NCBI RefSeq assembly: GCF_049965315.1
Contig: NZ_JBMFWL010000002.1
Span: 1-64,000, forward strand
From: Acidithiobacillus_B sp049965315
GTDB lineage: Bacteria; Pseudomonadota; Gammaproteobacteria; Acidithiobacillales; Acidithiobacillaceae
Direction: 5' to 3'
Length of the DNA stretch: 64,000 nt
The position numbers were made by a program, and so were the translations under genes. Numbering within the stretch: the first letter of the stretch is position 1; each line of letters begins with the position of its first letter. The notes under the pieces are model-generated. The model saw nothing but the letters and a program-made list of their open reading frames with translations, made no database searches and was not told the origin of the DNA. Shown here one piece after another: positions 42,339-52,500 of the stretch.

Positions 42339-44033
42339 ATGCAGCCCGCCCGCGCCCTCCACGTCATCTTCTGCTGGCACATGCACCAGCCCGATTACCG
42401 GGGCGCCGATGGCCACTACATCCTGCCCTGGACCTATTTGCATGCGTGCAAGGACTACGCCGACATGGTGGCGCATCTGGAGGAGAACCCCCTGGCACGG
42501 GCCGTCTTCAATTTTGTACCCACCCTCATCGAGCAGTTGGAAGACTACGGCGAACAATTCCGCAGCGGCCAGTTCCGCGATGGCCTGCTGGCGGCGCTGG
42601 CGGCCGATGACCTCAAAACCCTCACCCCCGCAGCCCGCCACAGCCTCCTGCATCAATGCTTCCGCCTCGATCAGGAACACATGCTCAATCCCTTCCCGGA
42701 TTACCGCCGCCTCTATGACCTGTACCAGCATATCCAGATTGACGTCCAGGAGATGGCGGATTACCTATCCGTCCAGTACCTGGCGGATCTGGTCATGTGG
42801 TATCACCTCGCCTGGACGGGCGAGACCGTGCGTCGCGGCAGCCCCTTCATCCAGGCCATGCTGGCCAAGGGGCGGGGCTTTACCCGGGAAGACCGCCAGC
42901 AGCTTCTGCGCCTGCTGGGCGATCTCATCCACAATCTCATCCCCCGTTATCGGCGGCTGGCCGAGGCCGGGCGCATCGAGCTGTCCACCACCCCCTACGA
43001 TCATCCCATCGGCCCCCTGCTCATGGACTTTGGCGCGGCGCGCGAGAGCCTGCCCGACTGCCCCCTGCCCCAAAGCAAGGGTTATCCCGGCGGGGCGGTG
43101 CGGGCGCGCTGGCACGTGGACCGTGCGCTGGCGGCCCATCAACAGCGCTTTGGCCTCGCCGCCGGGGGGCAATGGCCTGCCGAGGGCGGCGTTTCCGAGG
43201 CCTTTGTCCAGGTGCTGGGCGAGGCCGGCATCGGCTGGACCGCCACCGGAGAAGGCGTCCTGGCCCATAGCCTGCGCACCGCCGCCGATGACGAGCCGGC
43301 CCGGGAACGCTGGCAGTATCTCTACCGTGCCTACCGCCTCCCCAGCGGCGGTCCTGCTCTCTTCTTTCGCGATGATGCGCTTTCGGATGCCATCGGCTTT
43401 GATTACCAGAAATGGTTTGGCCACGATGCCGTGGGGGATTTCGTCCATCGCCTGGAGGAGATCTGGCGACGCACGGAAGGACAGGGCACCCCGGTGGTGA
43501 GCATCATTCTTGATGGCGAAAACGCTTGGGAATACTACCCCTACAATGGCTATTACTTCCTCTCGGAACTCTACAAGGTGCTTTCCAACCACCCCCATAT
43601 CCAACTCTGCACTTTTTCCGATTACCTGGCCCACCATGATGCCCAGCCCGAAACCCTCCCGCATCTGGTGGCGGGAAGCTGGGTCTACGGCAATTTCAGC
43701 ACCTGGATCGGCGATAGCGCCAAGAACCGCGCCTGGGACCTCCTCTGCGCTGCCAAGCAGGCGGTGGATCAGCGGCTTACCCGCTTTGATCCGGCGCAGC
43801 AGGAACTCATCCTCCGCCAGCTCGGAGTCTGCGAAGGCTCCGACTGGTTCTGGTGGTTTGGCGATTACAATCCCGCCGCAGCCGTGCGCGACTTCGATGA
43901 ACTGTATCGGGCCAACTTGCGCAAGCTCTACGGATTGATCGGCATGCCGGCGCCCCGCACCCTCGACACTCCCATCAGCCAAGGCGGTGCACCGGCAGCA
44001 GCCGCCGGCACCATGCGCCGCACCACCCCATAA
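42339..44033 (+). CDS. GH57 family glycoside hydrolase (first copy)
   Basis: A 564-aa GH57 protein with the N-terminal motif HMHQPDY and the C-terminal LDGENAWEYYPYNG of amylopullulanase-type members. The likely nucleophile segment is WTATGEGV. It lies 2 bp after glgC, so is surely co-transcribed, and probably trims or debranches alpha-glucan in the cytoplasm. No signal peptide. It is only distantly like the second GH57 protein next door, so the two are unlikely to be recent duplicates. The exact specificity (amylase, pullulanase or branching) is not certain. Confidence 0.87.
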   Translation: MQPARALHVIFCWHMHQPDYRGADGHYILPWTYLHACKDYADMVAHLEENPLARAVFNFVPTLIEQLEDYGEQFRSGQFRDGLLAALAADDLKTLTPAARHSLLHQCFRLDQEHMLNPFPDYRRLYDLYQHIQIDVQEMADYLSVQYLADLVMWYHLAWTGETVRRGSPFIQAMLAKGRGFTREDRQQLLRLLGDLIHNLIPRYRRLAEAGRIELSTTPYDHPIGPLLMDFGAARESLPDCPLPQSKGYPGGAVRARWHVDRALAAHQQRFGLAAGGQWPAEGGVSEAFVQVLGEAGIGWTATGEGVLAHSLRTAADDEPARERWQYLYRAYRLPSGGPALFFRDDALSDAIGFDYQKWFGHDAVGDFVHRLEEIWRRTEGQGTPVVSIILDGENAWEYYPYNGYYFLSELYKVLSNHPHIQLCTFSDYLAHHDAQPETLPHLVAGSWVYGNFSTWIGDSAKNRAWDLLCAAKQAVDQRLTRFDPAQQELILRQLGVCEGSDWFWWFGDYNPAAAVRDFDELYRANLRKLYGLIGMPAPRTLDTPISQGGAPAAAAGTMRRTTP

Positions 44034-44042
44034 GGAAAGCGA

Positions 44043-46052
44043 ATGCCCCCCTGTACCCAGCTGCTCCTTGGTGTTCACGCCCACCAGCCGGTCGGCAATT
44101 TCCCCCATGTCATTGATGATGCCGTAGCCCGCTGCTACCACCCCTTCCTCGAAACGCTGCACCGCATCCCCGAGTTTCCCTTTGCCATTCATATCAGCGG
44201 CTGGCTGCTGGGTTATCTGGCCGAACACCACGCCGTCACCCTGGCCCTGCTCCAGGCGATGGTGACCCGCGGACAGGCCGAACTGGTGGGCGCCGGGGAC
44301 ACCGAGCCGGTCCTGGCTGCCATCCCCCATGTGGACCGGGTGGAGCAGATCCATGCCATGTCCGAACGCATGGAAAAACAGCTAGGGCAACGCCCCCTGG
44401 GCGCCTGGCTCACGGAACGGGTCTGGGACCCCTCGGTCGTACCGGCCCTGGTGGAGGCGGGCATCCGCTATGTCATGGTGGACGATTATCACTTTCTCTG
44501 CGCCGGCGCCGACGCCAGCCAGCTCAACTGCTTCCATCGCACGGAAGAAAACGGCCAGGTCATCGACGTCTTCCCCATCTCCGAAGCGCTGCGCTATCGC
44601 CTGCCCTTTTCCGAGGCCGCCGCCGCCGTCGCCTACCTGGAGGGCTTGGCCCAGACCCACCCCGGGGGCGCGGCCATCTATTTCGATGACATCGAAAAAT
44701 TCGGGGTCTGGCCAGAAACCTATGCCTGGGTCTACGAAAAGGGCTGGCTGGAGCAGTTTCTGCGCCAGGTGCTCGCCTCGCCGTGCATCGAGCCGCTGCG
44801 CTACCAGGACTACCTGCGCGGCCATCGCCCCCAGGGGGTCATCTATCTGCCTACGGTGTCCTACAGCGAAATGAACGAATGGACCCTGCCCGCAGGGGCG
44901 GCACGCGCCTATGCCGGCCTCGTCGAGCAGGAAAAGGCGGCGGGCCGTTTTGCCGAGCGCAAGCCGCTGATTCGCGGCGGCATCTGGAAGAATTTTCTCA
45001 CCCGCTACCCCGAATCCAACTGGATGCACAAGCGCATGATGCTGCTCTCCCAGCGTTTTCATGGTCTGGCCAAAAAACAGCAGAGCGGCGACATGCGCCA
45101 GGCGCTCCATGAGGCCCAGGCCAACGATGCCTACTGGCATGGCCTCTTTGGCGGCATCTACCTGCCCCATCTGCGCCGCGCCGTCTACAACGCCATTGTC
45201 CGTCTGGAGGCCATGCTCGACGAAGTGCAGCCGCGGCCTGCCGTGCAGGAGTTGGATGTCGATCTCGATGGCGCCCCGGAGCTCTTTTATCACAATGGCT
45301 TCATGCAGCTCATCATCCGCCCCGCCCCCACGGCAGCCGTGGTGGAATGGGATCTGTATGCCTTGCACCACAACCTGGGCGATACCCTGGCGCGGCGCGA
45401 CGAGTCCTACTACGACAAGATCCGCAATGGCGCCACCGGCAGCGAGCACAACGGCAGCGGCATCGCCTCGGCCCATGACCGCGTCAGCTATAAGAGCACC
45501 ATCAGCCTGGCGGACCTCGTCCCCGATACCAGCCCCTGCCAGAGCTTTCTCGACTGGGTGGACACGACCGCCGTGGAATACGCGGAGGCGGCAGCCAGCG
45601 AGTGGCCCCGCTTCACCGGCGCCGCGGCAGGCTGCACGGTCACCAAGACCTACACCCTGGAGGGACAGCGACTCATCGTCGACTATGGCCTCAGCGCTGC
45701 CCAGGGCGAGGGGCAGCAGACCTTCACCACCCGCCTCCACCTCGCCATGCCCTGCTGTGACGGGCCGGCCGGACGGATCTTCGCCGACGGCAGGCTCCTC
45801 GGCGGTTTCGGCAGCGCCCACCAGGGGGAAGCCCGGGAGATCACCCTGCAGGACGAAGTCCTGGGTGGCGAGCTGCATTTTCATTTCGACCCGCCCGTCC
45901 AGTGGCAGGCCGCACCCCATCTGACGGTGTCCCAGTCCGAAGCGGGCTTTGAAAAGATCATGCAGGCCCTGGCCTTGGAACTGCGCTGGCGCGTGCCTGC
46001 GGGCAAATCCTATCCCCTGCGCATCCGCATGGAGGCCAAAGTCCATGCCTGA
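44043..46052 (+). CDS. GH57 4-alpha-glucanotransferase / alpha-amylase-like enzyme (second copy)
   Basis: A 669-aa protein with an N-terminal GH57 barrel starting GVHAHQPVGNF. The nucleophile Glu lies in WLTERVWDPSVV and the acid Asp in IYFDDIEKFG. About residues 300 to 669 match the accessory DUF1925 and DUF1926 regions, giving the architecture of Thermococcus-type 4-alpha-glucanotransferases. No signal peptide. It sits 9 bp after the first GH57 gene and overlaps the ROK kinase start. It probably disproportionates maltodextrins released from glycogen. Confidence 0.88.
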   Translation: MPPCTQLLLGVHAHQPVGNFPHVIDDAVARCYHPFLETLHRIPEFPFAIHISGWLLGYLAEHHAVTLALLQAMVTRGQAELVGAGDTEPVLAAIPHVDRVEQIHAMSERMEKQLGQRPLGAWLTERVWDPSVVPALVEAGIRYVMVDDYHFLCAGADASQLNCFHRTEENGQVIDVFPISEALRYRLPFSEAAAAVAYLEGLAQTHPGGAAIYFDDIEKFGVWPETYAWVYEKGWLEQFLRQVLASPCIEPLRYQDYLRGHRPQGVIYLPTVSYSEMNEWTLPAGAARAYAGLVEQEKAAGRFAERKPLIRGGIWKNFLTRYPESNWMHKRMMLLSQRFHGLAKKQQSGDMRQALHEAQANDAYWHGLFGGIYLPHLRRAVYNAIVRLEAMLDEVQPRPAVQELDVDLDGAPELFYHNGFMQLIIRPAPTAAVVEWDLYALHHNLGDTLARRDESYYDKIRNGATGSEHNGSGIASAHDRVSYKSTISLADLVPDTSPCQSFLDWVDTTAVEYAEAAASEWPRFTGAAAGCTVTKTYTLEGQRLIVDYGLSAAQGEGQQTFTTRLHLAMPCCDGPAGRIFADGRLLGGFGSAHQGEAREITLQDEVLGGELHFHFDPPVQWQAAPHLTVSQSEAGFEKIMQALALELRWRVPAGKSYPLRIRMEAKVHA

Positions 46053-46995
46053 AGGCGGACTGATCCTGGGAATGGATGTAGGCGGCACCAATCTGCGCCT
46101 CGGGATATTCCGTGGAGGGGACTGCGTGGACACCCTGCGCGTGGAGGCCCACCTGCGCGAGCGCTGCCTGCGCGCCGAAAGCAGCGCCGCCGCCGAGAGC
46201 GCCGTACTCGACATCCTGACCGCCGCCATTGCCCAGATAAGGCAGCGGCACCCGCAACTCTGGGGCGTGGGAATCGCCTTTCCCGGTTTTATCCAGGGTG
46301 ACGGCACCCTCCTGCAATCACCGAATCTGCCGGGCTTGCACCATCTGGCCCTGGGCGCGGCCCTGCAGGAGCGCTGCGGCCTGCCCGTCCTGGTGGAGAA
46401 CGATGCCAATGCCGCGGCCTTCGGCGAATTCGTGCGGGAACGCGGCCGTCAGCCGGGTCTGGAACACCTCCTCTATGTGGGGCTGGGCACCGGGGTCGGC
46501 GGGGGCTTCATCCTCCACGGCCAGCCCTGGCGGGGCGCCCATGGCGCCGCCATGGAAGTGGGGCACCTCATTGTCGTGCCGGGGGGGCGGCGTTGCGGCT
46601 GCGGCAACCAGGGCTGCCTGGAGCAGTACGCCTCGGCCACCGGGGTCAGACTCAGCTATACCGAGCGCACCGGCCATGCACCGGCCCTGCCGGTCATCGC
46701 CCAACTGGCCCGGGAAGGCAACGCCGATGCCCGGGCGGCCTTCGCTCTGGCCGGGAATACCCTGGGCCAGGCCCTGGCGCACCTGCTCAAGGTGCTGGAC
46801 GTCTCCGTGCTCCGCCTCGGCGGCGGCATGAGCGCCGCCTGGGATTGCTTTGCCCCGGTCCTCCAGGAGCGGCTGGAAGCCGACCTCATCCCGGTCCTGC
46901 GCGGCACGGTGGACCTCCGGCGCGGCAACGGCGACGACCAGGCCGGCATGCGCGGCGCGGCCCTGCTGGCGGCGGCCAGGCAAGGAGGAGGCTGA
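46045..46995 (+). CDS. ROK-family glucokinase-like sugar kinase
   Basis: A 316-aa kinase with the ATP motif GMDVGGTNLRLG, the substrate loop ENDANAAAFGE and the zinc motif CGCGNQGCLEQYAS of the ROK family. It probably phosphorylates glucose released by the GH57 enzymes. ATG 46045 overlaps the preceding stop by 8 bp. The stop is fused with the murI start (TGATG). GlcNAc or ManNAc kinase are alternatives, but context favours glucose. Confidence 0.88.
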   Translation: MPEGGLILGMDVGGTNLRLGIFRGGDCVDTLRVEAHLRERCLRAESSAAAESAVLDILTAAIAQIRQRHPQLWGVGIAFPGFIQGDGTLLQSPNLPGLHHLALGAALQERCGLPVLVENDANAAAFGEFVRERGRQPGLEHLLYVGLGTGVGGGFILHGQPWRGAHGAAMEVGHLIVVPGGRRCGCGNQGCLEQYASATGVRLSYTERTGHAPALPVIAQLAREGNADARAAFALAGNTLGQALAHLLKVLDVSVLRLGGGMSAAWDCFAPVLQERLEADLIPVLRGTVDLRRGNGDDQAGMRGAALLAAARQGGG

Positions 46996-47849
46996 TGCGC
47001 ATCGGCATCTTCGACTCCGGTATTGGCGGCCTCAGCACCCTCCTGGCCTGCCTGCGCCGCCTGCCCGATGCCGAATATCTCTTTTACGGCGATACCGCCA
47101 ACGCCCCCTATGGAGACAAGGACCCCGACGCGGTCCTGCGCCTTACCCGCTATGCCTATGACTGGTTCATCGCCGCCGGTGCCGATGCGGTGGTTCTGGC
47201 CTGCAACAGCGCCACCAGCGCCGCCGTAGCACCTTTGCGGGAGCGCGCCCAGGTCCCCATCATCGGCATCGAACCGGCGGTGAAAAAGGCCTTGGATGCC
47301 CACCCGGAGGGCGGCATCCTCCTCCTCGCCACCCAACTGACGGTGAGCGGAGGGAAATTGCGCGCCCTGCTCTCCCGCCTGCCGGGAGCCAGCGAGCGGG
47401 TGCAGGCCATCGCCTGCCCGGGGCTCATGGAAATCGTCGAATCCCAAGGATCGCCACTGGACAGCAGCGTCCGGGCGTACCTGGAACGATATCTCCTCCC
47501 CCAACTGCGGGAAACACCCCGGGCGGTGGTCCTGGGCTGCACCCACTACTGCTGGATCGACGCCCATATTCAAGCAGCCTTGGGCGCTGGCGTGGCCATT
47601 GTGGACGGCAATGACGGCGTCGCCCGGCAATTATGGCGGCGTCTGCAGTTGGGACCGCTGCCGACGGAGGCCCCGGCGCTGCCCCCCGGTGCCCGCGTCC
47701 ACTTCCATTTCACCAGCGACAATGCGAGCAAGACGCGACTCGCCACGGACCTCCTGGCCCGCAGCGAGGTTGCGATCCTGCCCGTCCATCCGGCGCGGCC
47801 GGATCCTGACCAGCCGCGCCTCAGTTCAATTGCACGCCCTGATCGGTGA
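46995..47849 (+). CDS. murI: Glutamate racemase
   Basis: A 284-aa cofactor-independent racemase making D-glutamate for peptidoglycan. The substrate loops are FDSGIGGLS and YGDTANAPYG. The two catalytic cysteines lie in LACNSATSA and LGCTHYCW. AAGGAGGAG lies just upstream, and the start overlaps the ROK stop as TGATG. Its coupling to a glycogen operon is unusual. The 3' end overlaps the convergent SoxK-like gene by 29 bp. Confidence 0.95.
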   Translation: MRIGIFDSGIGGLSTLLACLRRLPDAEYLFYGDTANAPYGDKDPDAVLRLTRYAYDWFIAAGADAVVLACNSATSAAVAPLRERAQVPIIGIEPAVKKALDAHPEGGILLLATQLTVSGGKLRALLSRLPGASERVQAIACPGLMEIVESQGSPLDSSVRAYLERYLLPQLRETPRAVVLGCTHYCWIDAHIQAALGAGVAIVDGNDGVARQLWRRLQLGPLPTEAPALPPGARVHFHFTSDNASKTRLATDLLARSEVAILPVHPARPDPDQPRLSSIARPDR

Positions 47850-48147
47850 GCTTCACCCCCACTTTTTTGGCCTGCTCCTCGCCCTGGGCATAGGCCAATT
47901 GGGCCAACTCCTCCGCATGCTTGGCCTTGGCGACGGCCTCGTCATATTTGCCGGCCTGCTCTGCCGCCTCGGCCTCCTTCAAAAACTTGGGCGTAGCCGT
48001 CCACTGATAATGGACCGCGGCCGTTTTGGCCATGGCCGCCTTGGCGGCGGCAATGGCCTGCCCGGCTTCGCCAGCCGTGGCCGCAAAAGCGGAGCCGGCC
48101 AGCAAGAGGCCGACGACGGTGGTGATGGTGGTGATGATACGCTTCAT
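47821..48147 (-). CDS. SoxXA-binding (SoxK)-like periplasmic protein
   Basis: A 108-aa exported protein with a signal peptide ending SAFA (about residue 22). The mature helical part AAKAAMAKTAAVHYQW, then the FLKEAEAAEQAGKYDEAVAKAKHAEELAQLAYAQ segment, resembles SoxXA-binding proteins of thiosulfate oxidisers. No sox gene is adjacent. AGGAGGAG lies 7 nt before ATG 48147. A generic helical periplasmic protein is the alternative. Confidence 0.65.
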   Translation of the reverse strand: MKRIITTITTVVGLLLAGSAFAATAGEAGQAIAAAKAAMAKTAAVHYQWTATPKFLKEAEAAEQAGKYDEAVAKAKHAEELAQLAYAQGEEQAKKVGVKLTDQGVQLN

Positions 48148-48213
48148 GGAAGACTCCTCCTGACCTGATGTGGACGATGCTTTTATGCCTGCCGTTTCCT
48201 GGGGCATTCTTTA

Positions 48214-48241
48214 GTCATAGCGTGATCACCAAAGAGTGCAA
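48214..48241 (-). promoter_or_regulatory. Promoter candidate for the SoxK-like gene
   Basis: On the minus strand TTGCAC (48236-48241) and TATGAC (48214-48219) are 16 nt apart, about 65 bp before the gene start. The spacer contains the palindrome GTGATCAC (48222-48229), a possible operator. The remaining 150 bp up to the GNAT gene shows no other feature. Confidence 0.4.
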
Positions 48242-48390
48242 GCCCAAAGAAAATATAGGCAAGATTCATTCCCGCGCTAGGGAAAGGCCCTCCCGCCCCG
48301 GATGGCCCCGGGGTGCCCAAAAACGCCATCCCCGCTGGCCCGTTTCGGCCAACACCGCCACCGGGGTTGGGGGCTCTGCTTCATGGCGCG

Positions 48391-48870
48391 CTATTCACCC
48401 AGTGAAAGGCGGAGAGGAATCATGGCGGAAAAACCAAAGCCGTGTCTTTGATAAAAGCGTTGCGCCGGCTCATTGGCGCGGTCGGTGAGCAAAGTAATGC
48501 GCCTGCACCCCTTCAACCGCGCGCATTGAATGGCTTGCTCAAGGAGCCGCGACCCCACGCCGGAGCCACGCGCACCGGGGGCGACCACCATATCTTCCAG
48601 CAATGCTACGCGGGCGCCAAGCGCGGTGGATACGGTGTAGAGAAGATTCACCATACCCACAAGGTGGCGGCCTTGACGGGCCACCATGATAAGCCCCACT
48701 TCCGGGCTGCCGATGATGCGCGCCAAGCCCCGACTTTGCGCTTCGCGATCACTCCTGAAATCTGCTTCCTGGGAAAACAAGAGGTCGAGCAAGGCACAAA
48801 GCGCGGGGATGTCCGCAGCGTTTGCCGGAGTAATTCGTATTGTTGCATCCATTATCGTTTCTTGATCCAT
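48391..48870 (-). CDS. GNAT family N-acetyltransferase
   Basis: A 159-aa acetyl-CoA-dependent acetyltransferase. The pyrophosphate loop VVAPGARGSGVGSRLLEQA (motif A) and the C-terminal NEPAQRFYQRHGF (motif B) are clear. The substrate cannot be told from sequence. ATG 48870 is used; ATG 48852 and GTG 48885 are also in frame. It stands alone between two poorly annotated gaps. Confidence 0.88.
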   Translation of the reverse strand: MDQETIMDATIRITPANAADIPALCALLDLLFSQEADFRSDREAQSRGLARIIGSPEVGLIMVARQGRHLVGMVNLLYTVSTALGARVALLEDMVVAPGARGSGVGSRLLEQAIQCARLKGCRRITLLTDRANEPAQRFYQRHGFGFSAMIPLRLSLGE

Positions 48871-49134
48871 GCCGTCCCGGCTCACCGCCGGGATTCCCCG
48901 TGCTTAGGGGGAAAGCCGTTCCCGCGATACATATTGCTTGACGATAACCGGCGTCTTAGGGGCGATTTGACGCGCAGTTGCTTGTTGCCAGCAAATCTGC
49001 CAATCACCACCTCAATGGCATTTGCTGGCACTCCGCATCCCTCCACCAGAAAGTGCACCATGTGAGTGGAAATACCTCGAGAGCCGGCCATGGGCGGCCG
49101 GGCTATGGGGTTCGTGGCCGTCGCCTGCGCCTGT
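48871..49134. other. Intergenic region, possible gene remnant
   Basis: This 264-bp gap holds no convincing gene. A minus-strand frame of 95 codons (48882-49169) starts inside the neighbouring gene and contains basic C-terminal sequence, but shows no ribosome-binding site or family. A hairpin TTCCCC/GGGGAA (48894-48913) lies at its end. It may be the decayed end of a mobile element. Confidence 0.35.
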
Positions 49135-49491
49135 TCAGCGGCCCGGCCGTATGGCCCAATTGGCCGCATCCAAGCCGTCCTCGCTGAAATCGATGGTCAA
49201 CGGGTACTCCCGGTTGCAACCGGAAACGACCCACTCTTCCACCCAATGCCGGGAGCCGACCGGCCCCGTCGGCATTGCCAGCACATAGGGACGAAACGCC
49301 GTGGGCTTGTCGCAACCCCGGAGGGAAACTTGCACGACGACGCCCACCATGGTGTCACGAACGAGCTTCTGATTGGCCAAAGTGCCCGCCCGCAGCACCC
49401 CCGCCGGAAGCTCGTTCGCCCCGGCGGGCGAAAGCCAGACGCTTTGCACGAGCAGCAATCCTATGACCCATAAAGTTTTTATCCTGTTCAC
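49135..49491 (-). CDS. Small secreted hypothetical protein
   Basis: A 118-aa protein with a clear signal peptide (RIKTLWVIGLLLVQSVWLSPAGA) and a short mature domain with two cysteines (LRGCDKP and VSGCNRE) that could form a disulfide. No family recognised. The GTG start at 49491 is supported by AAGGAGG just upstream. It is 88 bp downstream of the RND pump gene on the same strand and could be expressed with the efflux operon, but a role in metal handling is only a guess. Confidence 0.65.
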   Translation of the reverse strand: MNRIKTLWVIGLLLVQSVWLSPAGANELPAGVLRAGTLANQKLVRDTMVGVVVQVSLRGCDKPTAFRPYVLAMPTGPVGSRHWVEEWVVSGCNREYPLTIDFSEDGLDAANWAIRPGR

Positions 49492-49579
49492 GCCCCCTCC
49501 TTGGCACCAGAACCTCTCGCTGGCACTGTTATATATTGCGCCAAGCTCCGCCCTGGCGGGAAGCCCCCCCAGCAAGCGA

Positions 49580-52500
49580 TCAGGCGTCGGGGACCGGGAC
49601 GGCCTCTCCCTCTACCGCCTTCTTTCCCGCCCACGCACTATAGATCACCGGCGCCAGCCACAGGGACATGAACACCGAGAGCAGCAGACCGCCCATGACG
49701 GCCACGGCCAGGGGCTTGAGGAGGTCCGTGCCCCGCCCTACCCCGACGATCAGGGGCAGGAAACCCAAAACGTCGGCGAGCATGGTCATGAGGATGGGGC
49801 GCAGACGGCTGCGGGCGGCCAGGGCGACCATGGCCGGGCGCGGGCGGGCGCCGCCGAGCTGGCGGGCCCGGGCGAAGATGAGGATGACGTTGTTGACGGC
49901 GATGGCGAAGACCAGCAAGACCCCCAGGAAGGCGGTGCTGTCCAGGTCGATGCCCAGGAGCAGCAGGGCCAGGAGGGCCCCCGGCGCGGCCAGGGCGATG
50001 GCGATCAGGGCGGACGCAGCCGCCCGCTGGCTGGTGAACTGGAAGCCGAGGAGCACCAGCAGCAGGGCCAGGGCGCCGGCGAGGATCAGGGCCATCTGCT
50101 GGAAGCTCTGCGCCTGCTGCCGATAATAGCCGCCCAGCACGGTGGTGACATTGGGCGGGAAGTGCATGGCCGCGACTACGCTGCGGGCCTGCTGGGCGGC
50201 GGCGGCGAGGCCTTCATCCGCCTTCGGCTGCAGCCAGACATAGGCATAGGGGACGAGATTCTGGTGGGTCACGTAGGGCACCGCCCCTTGCACGTGGACA
50301 TGGGCGATGCTCGACAAGGGACTATAGGTTCCGTCGGGCAGGCGGATGGGCAGCGTTTCCATGCCGGCAGGGGTAACGGCTTGCCCGGCAAGGCTGACGC
50401 GGATGGGCAGGATCTGCTCGCCATGGAGCAGAAAGCCGGCCTGCCGGCCCCAGAAGCGCGCCTTGATCTGATCGGCGAGCACCGGCGGGGTGATGCCGTA
50501 GATCGCCGCCAGGGGCGAGGGGGTGACTTCGACCTCGGGACCGGCGGAAGGCGATTTGAAGACTACGGCCCGGAAGGCATGGCTCTGGCGCAGGGCGGCG
50601 GCCAGCCGTCCCCCCTCCTCGCGGAGCATGGTGGAGTCGGAGCCAAAGAGGAAGACCTCCAGGGGGGCATGGGCGCCGGAAAGATCGCCCAGGCGGTTGA
50701 CCATCACCTGGGTGGTCTGCACGGCCAGCAGATTGGGCGCCGTCTGCCGGAATTCCCGGAGCAGGACGCCCATGACGGCCTCGGTGCTTTCCTTGCGGTT
50801 TTCTTTGAGGACGACGGAGATGGCCCCCTTATTGGGGGTGGAGTAGGGATTGAGCAGGCCCCGGCCCACCATCAGGGATACCCGCTCGACGTTGGGGTTG
50901 GCCAGGGCCACGCGCATGAGGTCGCGGCCGACGCGGGTGGTTTCCGTCACGCTGCTGCCGACGGGGGTGCGGAAGGGCACGGAGATGATGCCTTCGTCCC
51001 AACGCGGCAGAAAGGCGGTAGGCAGGATGCTCACGGCGAACCACCCCACGGCGCCCAGCACCACGATGACGGGCAGGGCCAGCCACGGTCGGCGCATGCC
51101 GTAGAGCAAGGACCGGCTGTAATGATCGCGGAGCCATTTCTCTCCGCGGATGCGGCGGGTCCGGCGTTGCCGTCCGGCCAGCCAGATTGCCAGCACCGGC
51201 GTGACGAAGAGCGCCATTACTTGAGAGGTGACCAGGGCGATGACGATGGCCAGGGCCATGTGGCGGAACAACAGGCCCAGCGTGCCCGAGAGGAAGACCA
51301 GCGGCAGGAAGATGAGGCAGGAGGTCAGTGTGGCCAGCGTCATGAGGGGCAGGATCTCGCCGGCCCGGCGCAGGGCCATCCGCCGTCGGGCTTCGATGTC
51401 GCCGTGCAGGCCATGGAGCCCGCGCTCCACCACCACGATGGCATGGTCAACCAGGGCGCCGATGGCCGCCGTCAGGCCGCCCAGGGTCATGATGTTGAGG
51501 CTATAGCCCAGGGTGTGCAGGATGAGAAAGGTGGCGGCTATGGACAAGGGCACCACCACCAGGACAGCCAGGGCGCCGTCCAGACGGCCGAGAAAGGCGA
51601 GCACCACCAGCCAGGCGATGAGGCTGCCCAGTCCCAGGGCGATCCAGACATCCCTGAGGCTGGTGCTGATGAGATGGCTCAGGTCATAGATGGGGACCAG
51701 TTTGACGCCGGCCGGCAGATGGGCCTGCAATTCCGCGATGCGGCTATGCACGGCACCGGCCACCGCCACCTCGTTGGCGCCGGCCTGGGCCATCACGTCG
51801 ATCACCATGGCGTGTTGGTAGCCAGACACCGCCGCATCCCGCAGCAAGGGAGGCGGGCCGATGCTCACCTCCCCCAAGGCCCCCAGCGGCAGGGGCGTGC
51901 GCTCGCCCTGGGCGTTGGCCGGCCCCAGGGGCAGGGTCAGCTCGGCCAAGCGGGCCGTATCGACGGGCCGCGGGGTGGTGGCGACGATGAATTGCTGATG
52001 AAAGACGTCCAGCACCCCGGAGAAAAATGGTCCCTGGGCGGCGCGCAGGGCACCCACCACCTGTTGGGCATCCAGGTGGTACTGCGCCAGACGCAGGGGG
52101 TCCAGGGCGATGTGCACCTCCGGCCAGCCCCGGCCGGTTTCATTCACCTGATAGACGCCGGGCAGGGAAAGAAGGGCCGGGCGGATCTGGAAGGCGAAGG
52201 TGGGCATCATGGCCGAGCTGTCCATCCGGTCGGAGACCAGGGCGTATTCGGCAAAGGGATAGATGTTGGGCGCCATGAGGCGAACGCTCATCCGGGCGCC
52301 CGGCGGCAGGGGGATGTGGGCGAGACGGGCCTGGAGCATGAGGTAGGCCGTTTCCGGGTTCACATTGGGGTCGAAGTAGACGTGCAGCTTGGTCAGACCA
52401 TTGCCGGTCTGGGAGCGCACCAGGCGCACCCCTGGCTCTCCCTTGGCGGCCTCCTCCAGGGGCCGCGTCACCTCGATCTCCATGAACTTGACCGGCAGGT

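Noticed and set aside
48894..48913. Hairpin TTCCCC/GGGGAA considered as a CRISPR repeat or terminator
   Set aside because: It occurs once, has no spacer-repeat periodicity and lacks a T-tract.
48882..49169. 95-codon minus-strand frame considered as a small gene or transposase tail
   Set aside because: No ribosome-binding site, no confident family match, and overlap with the better-supported secreted protein gene.
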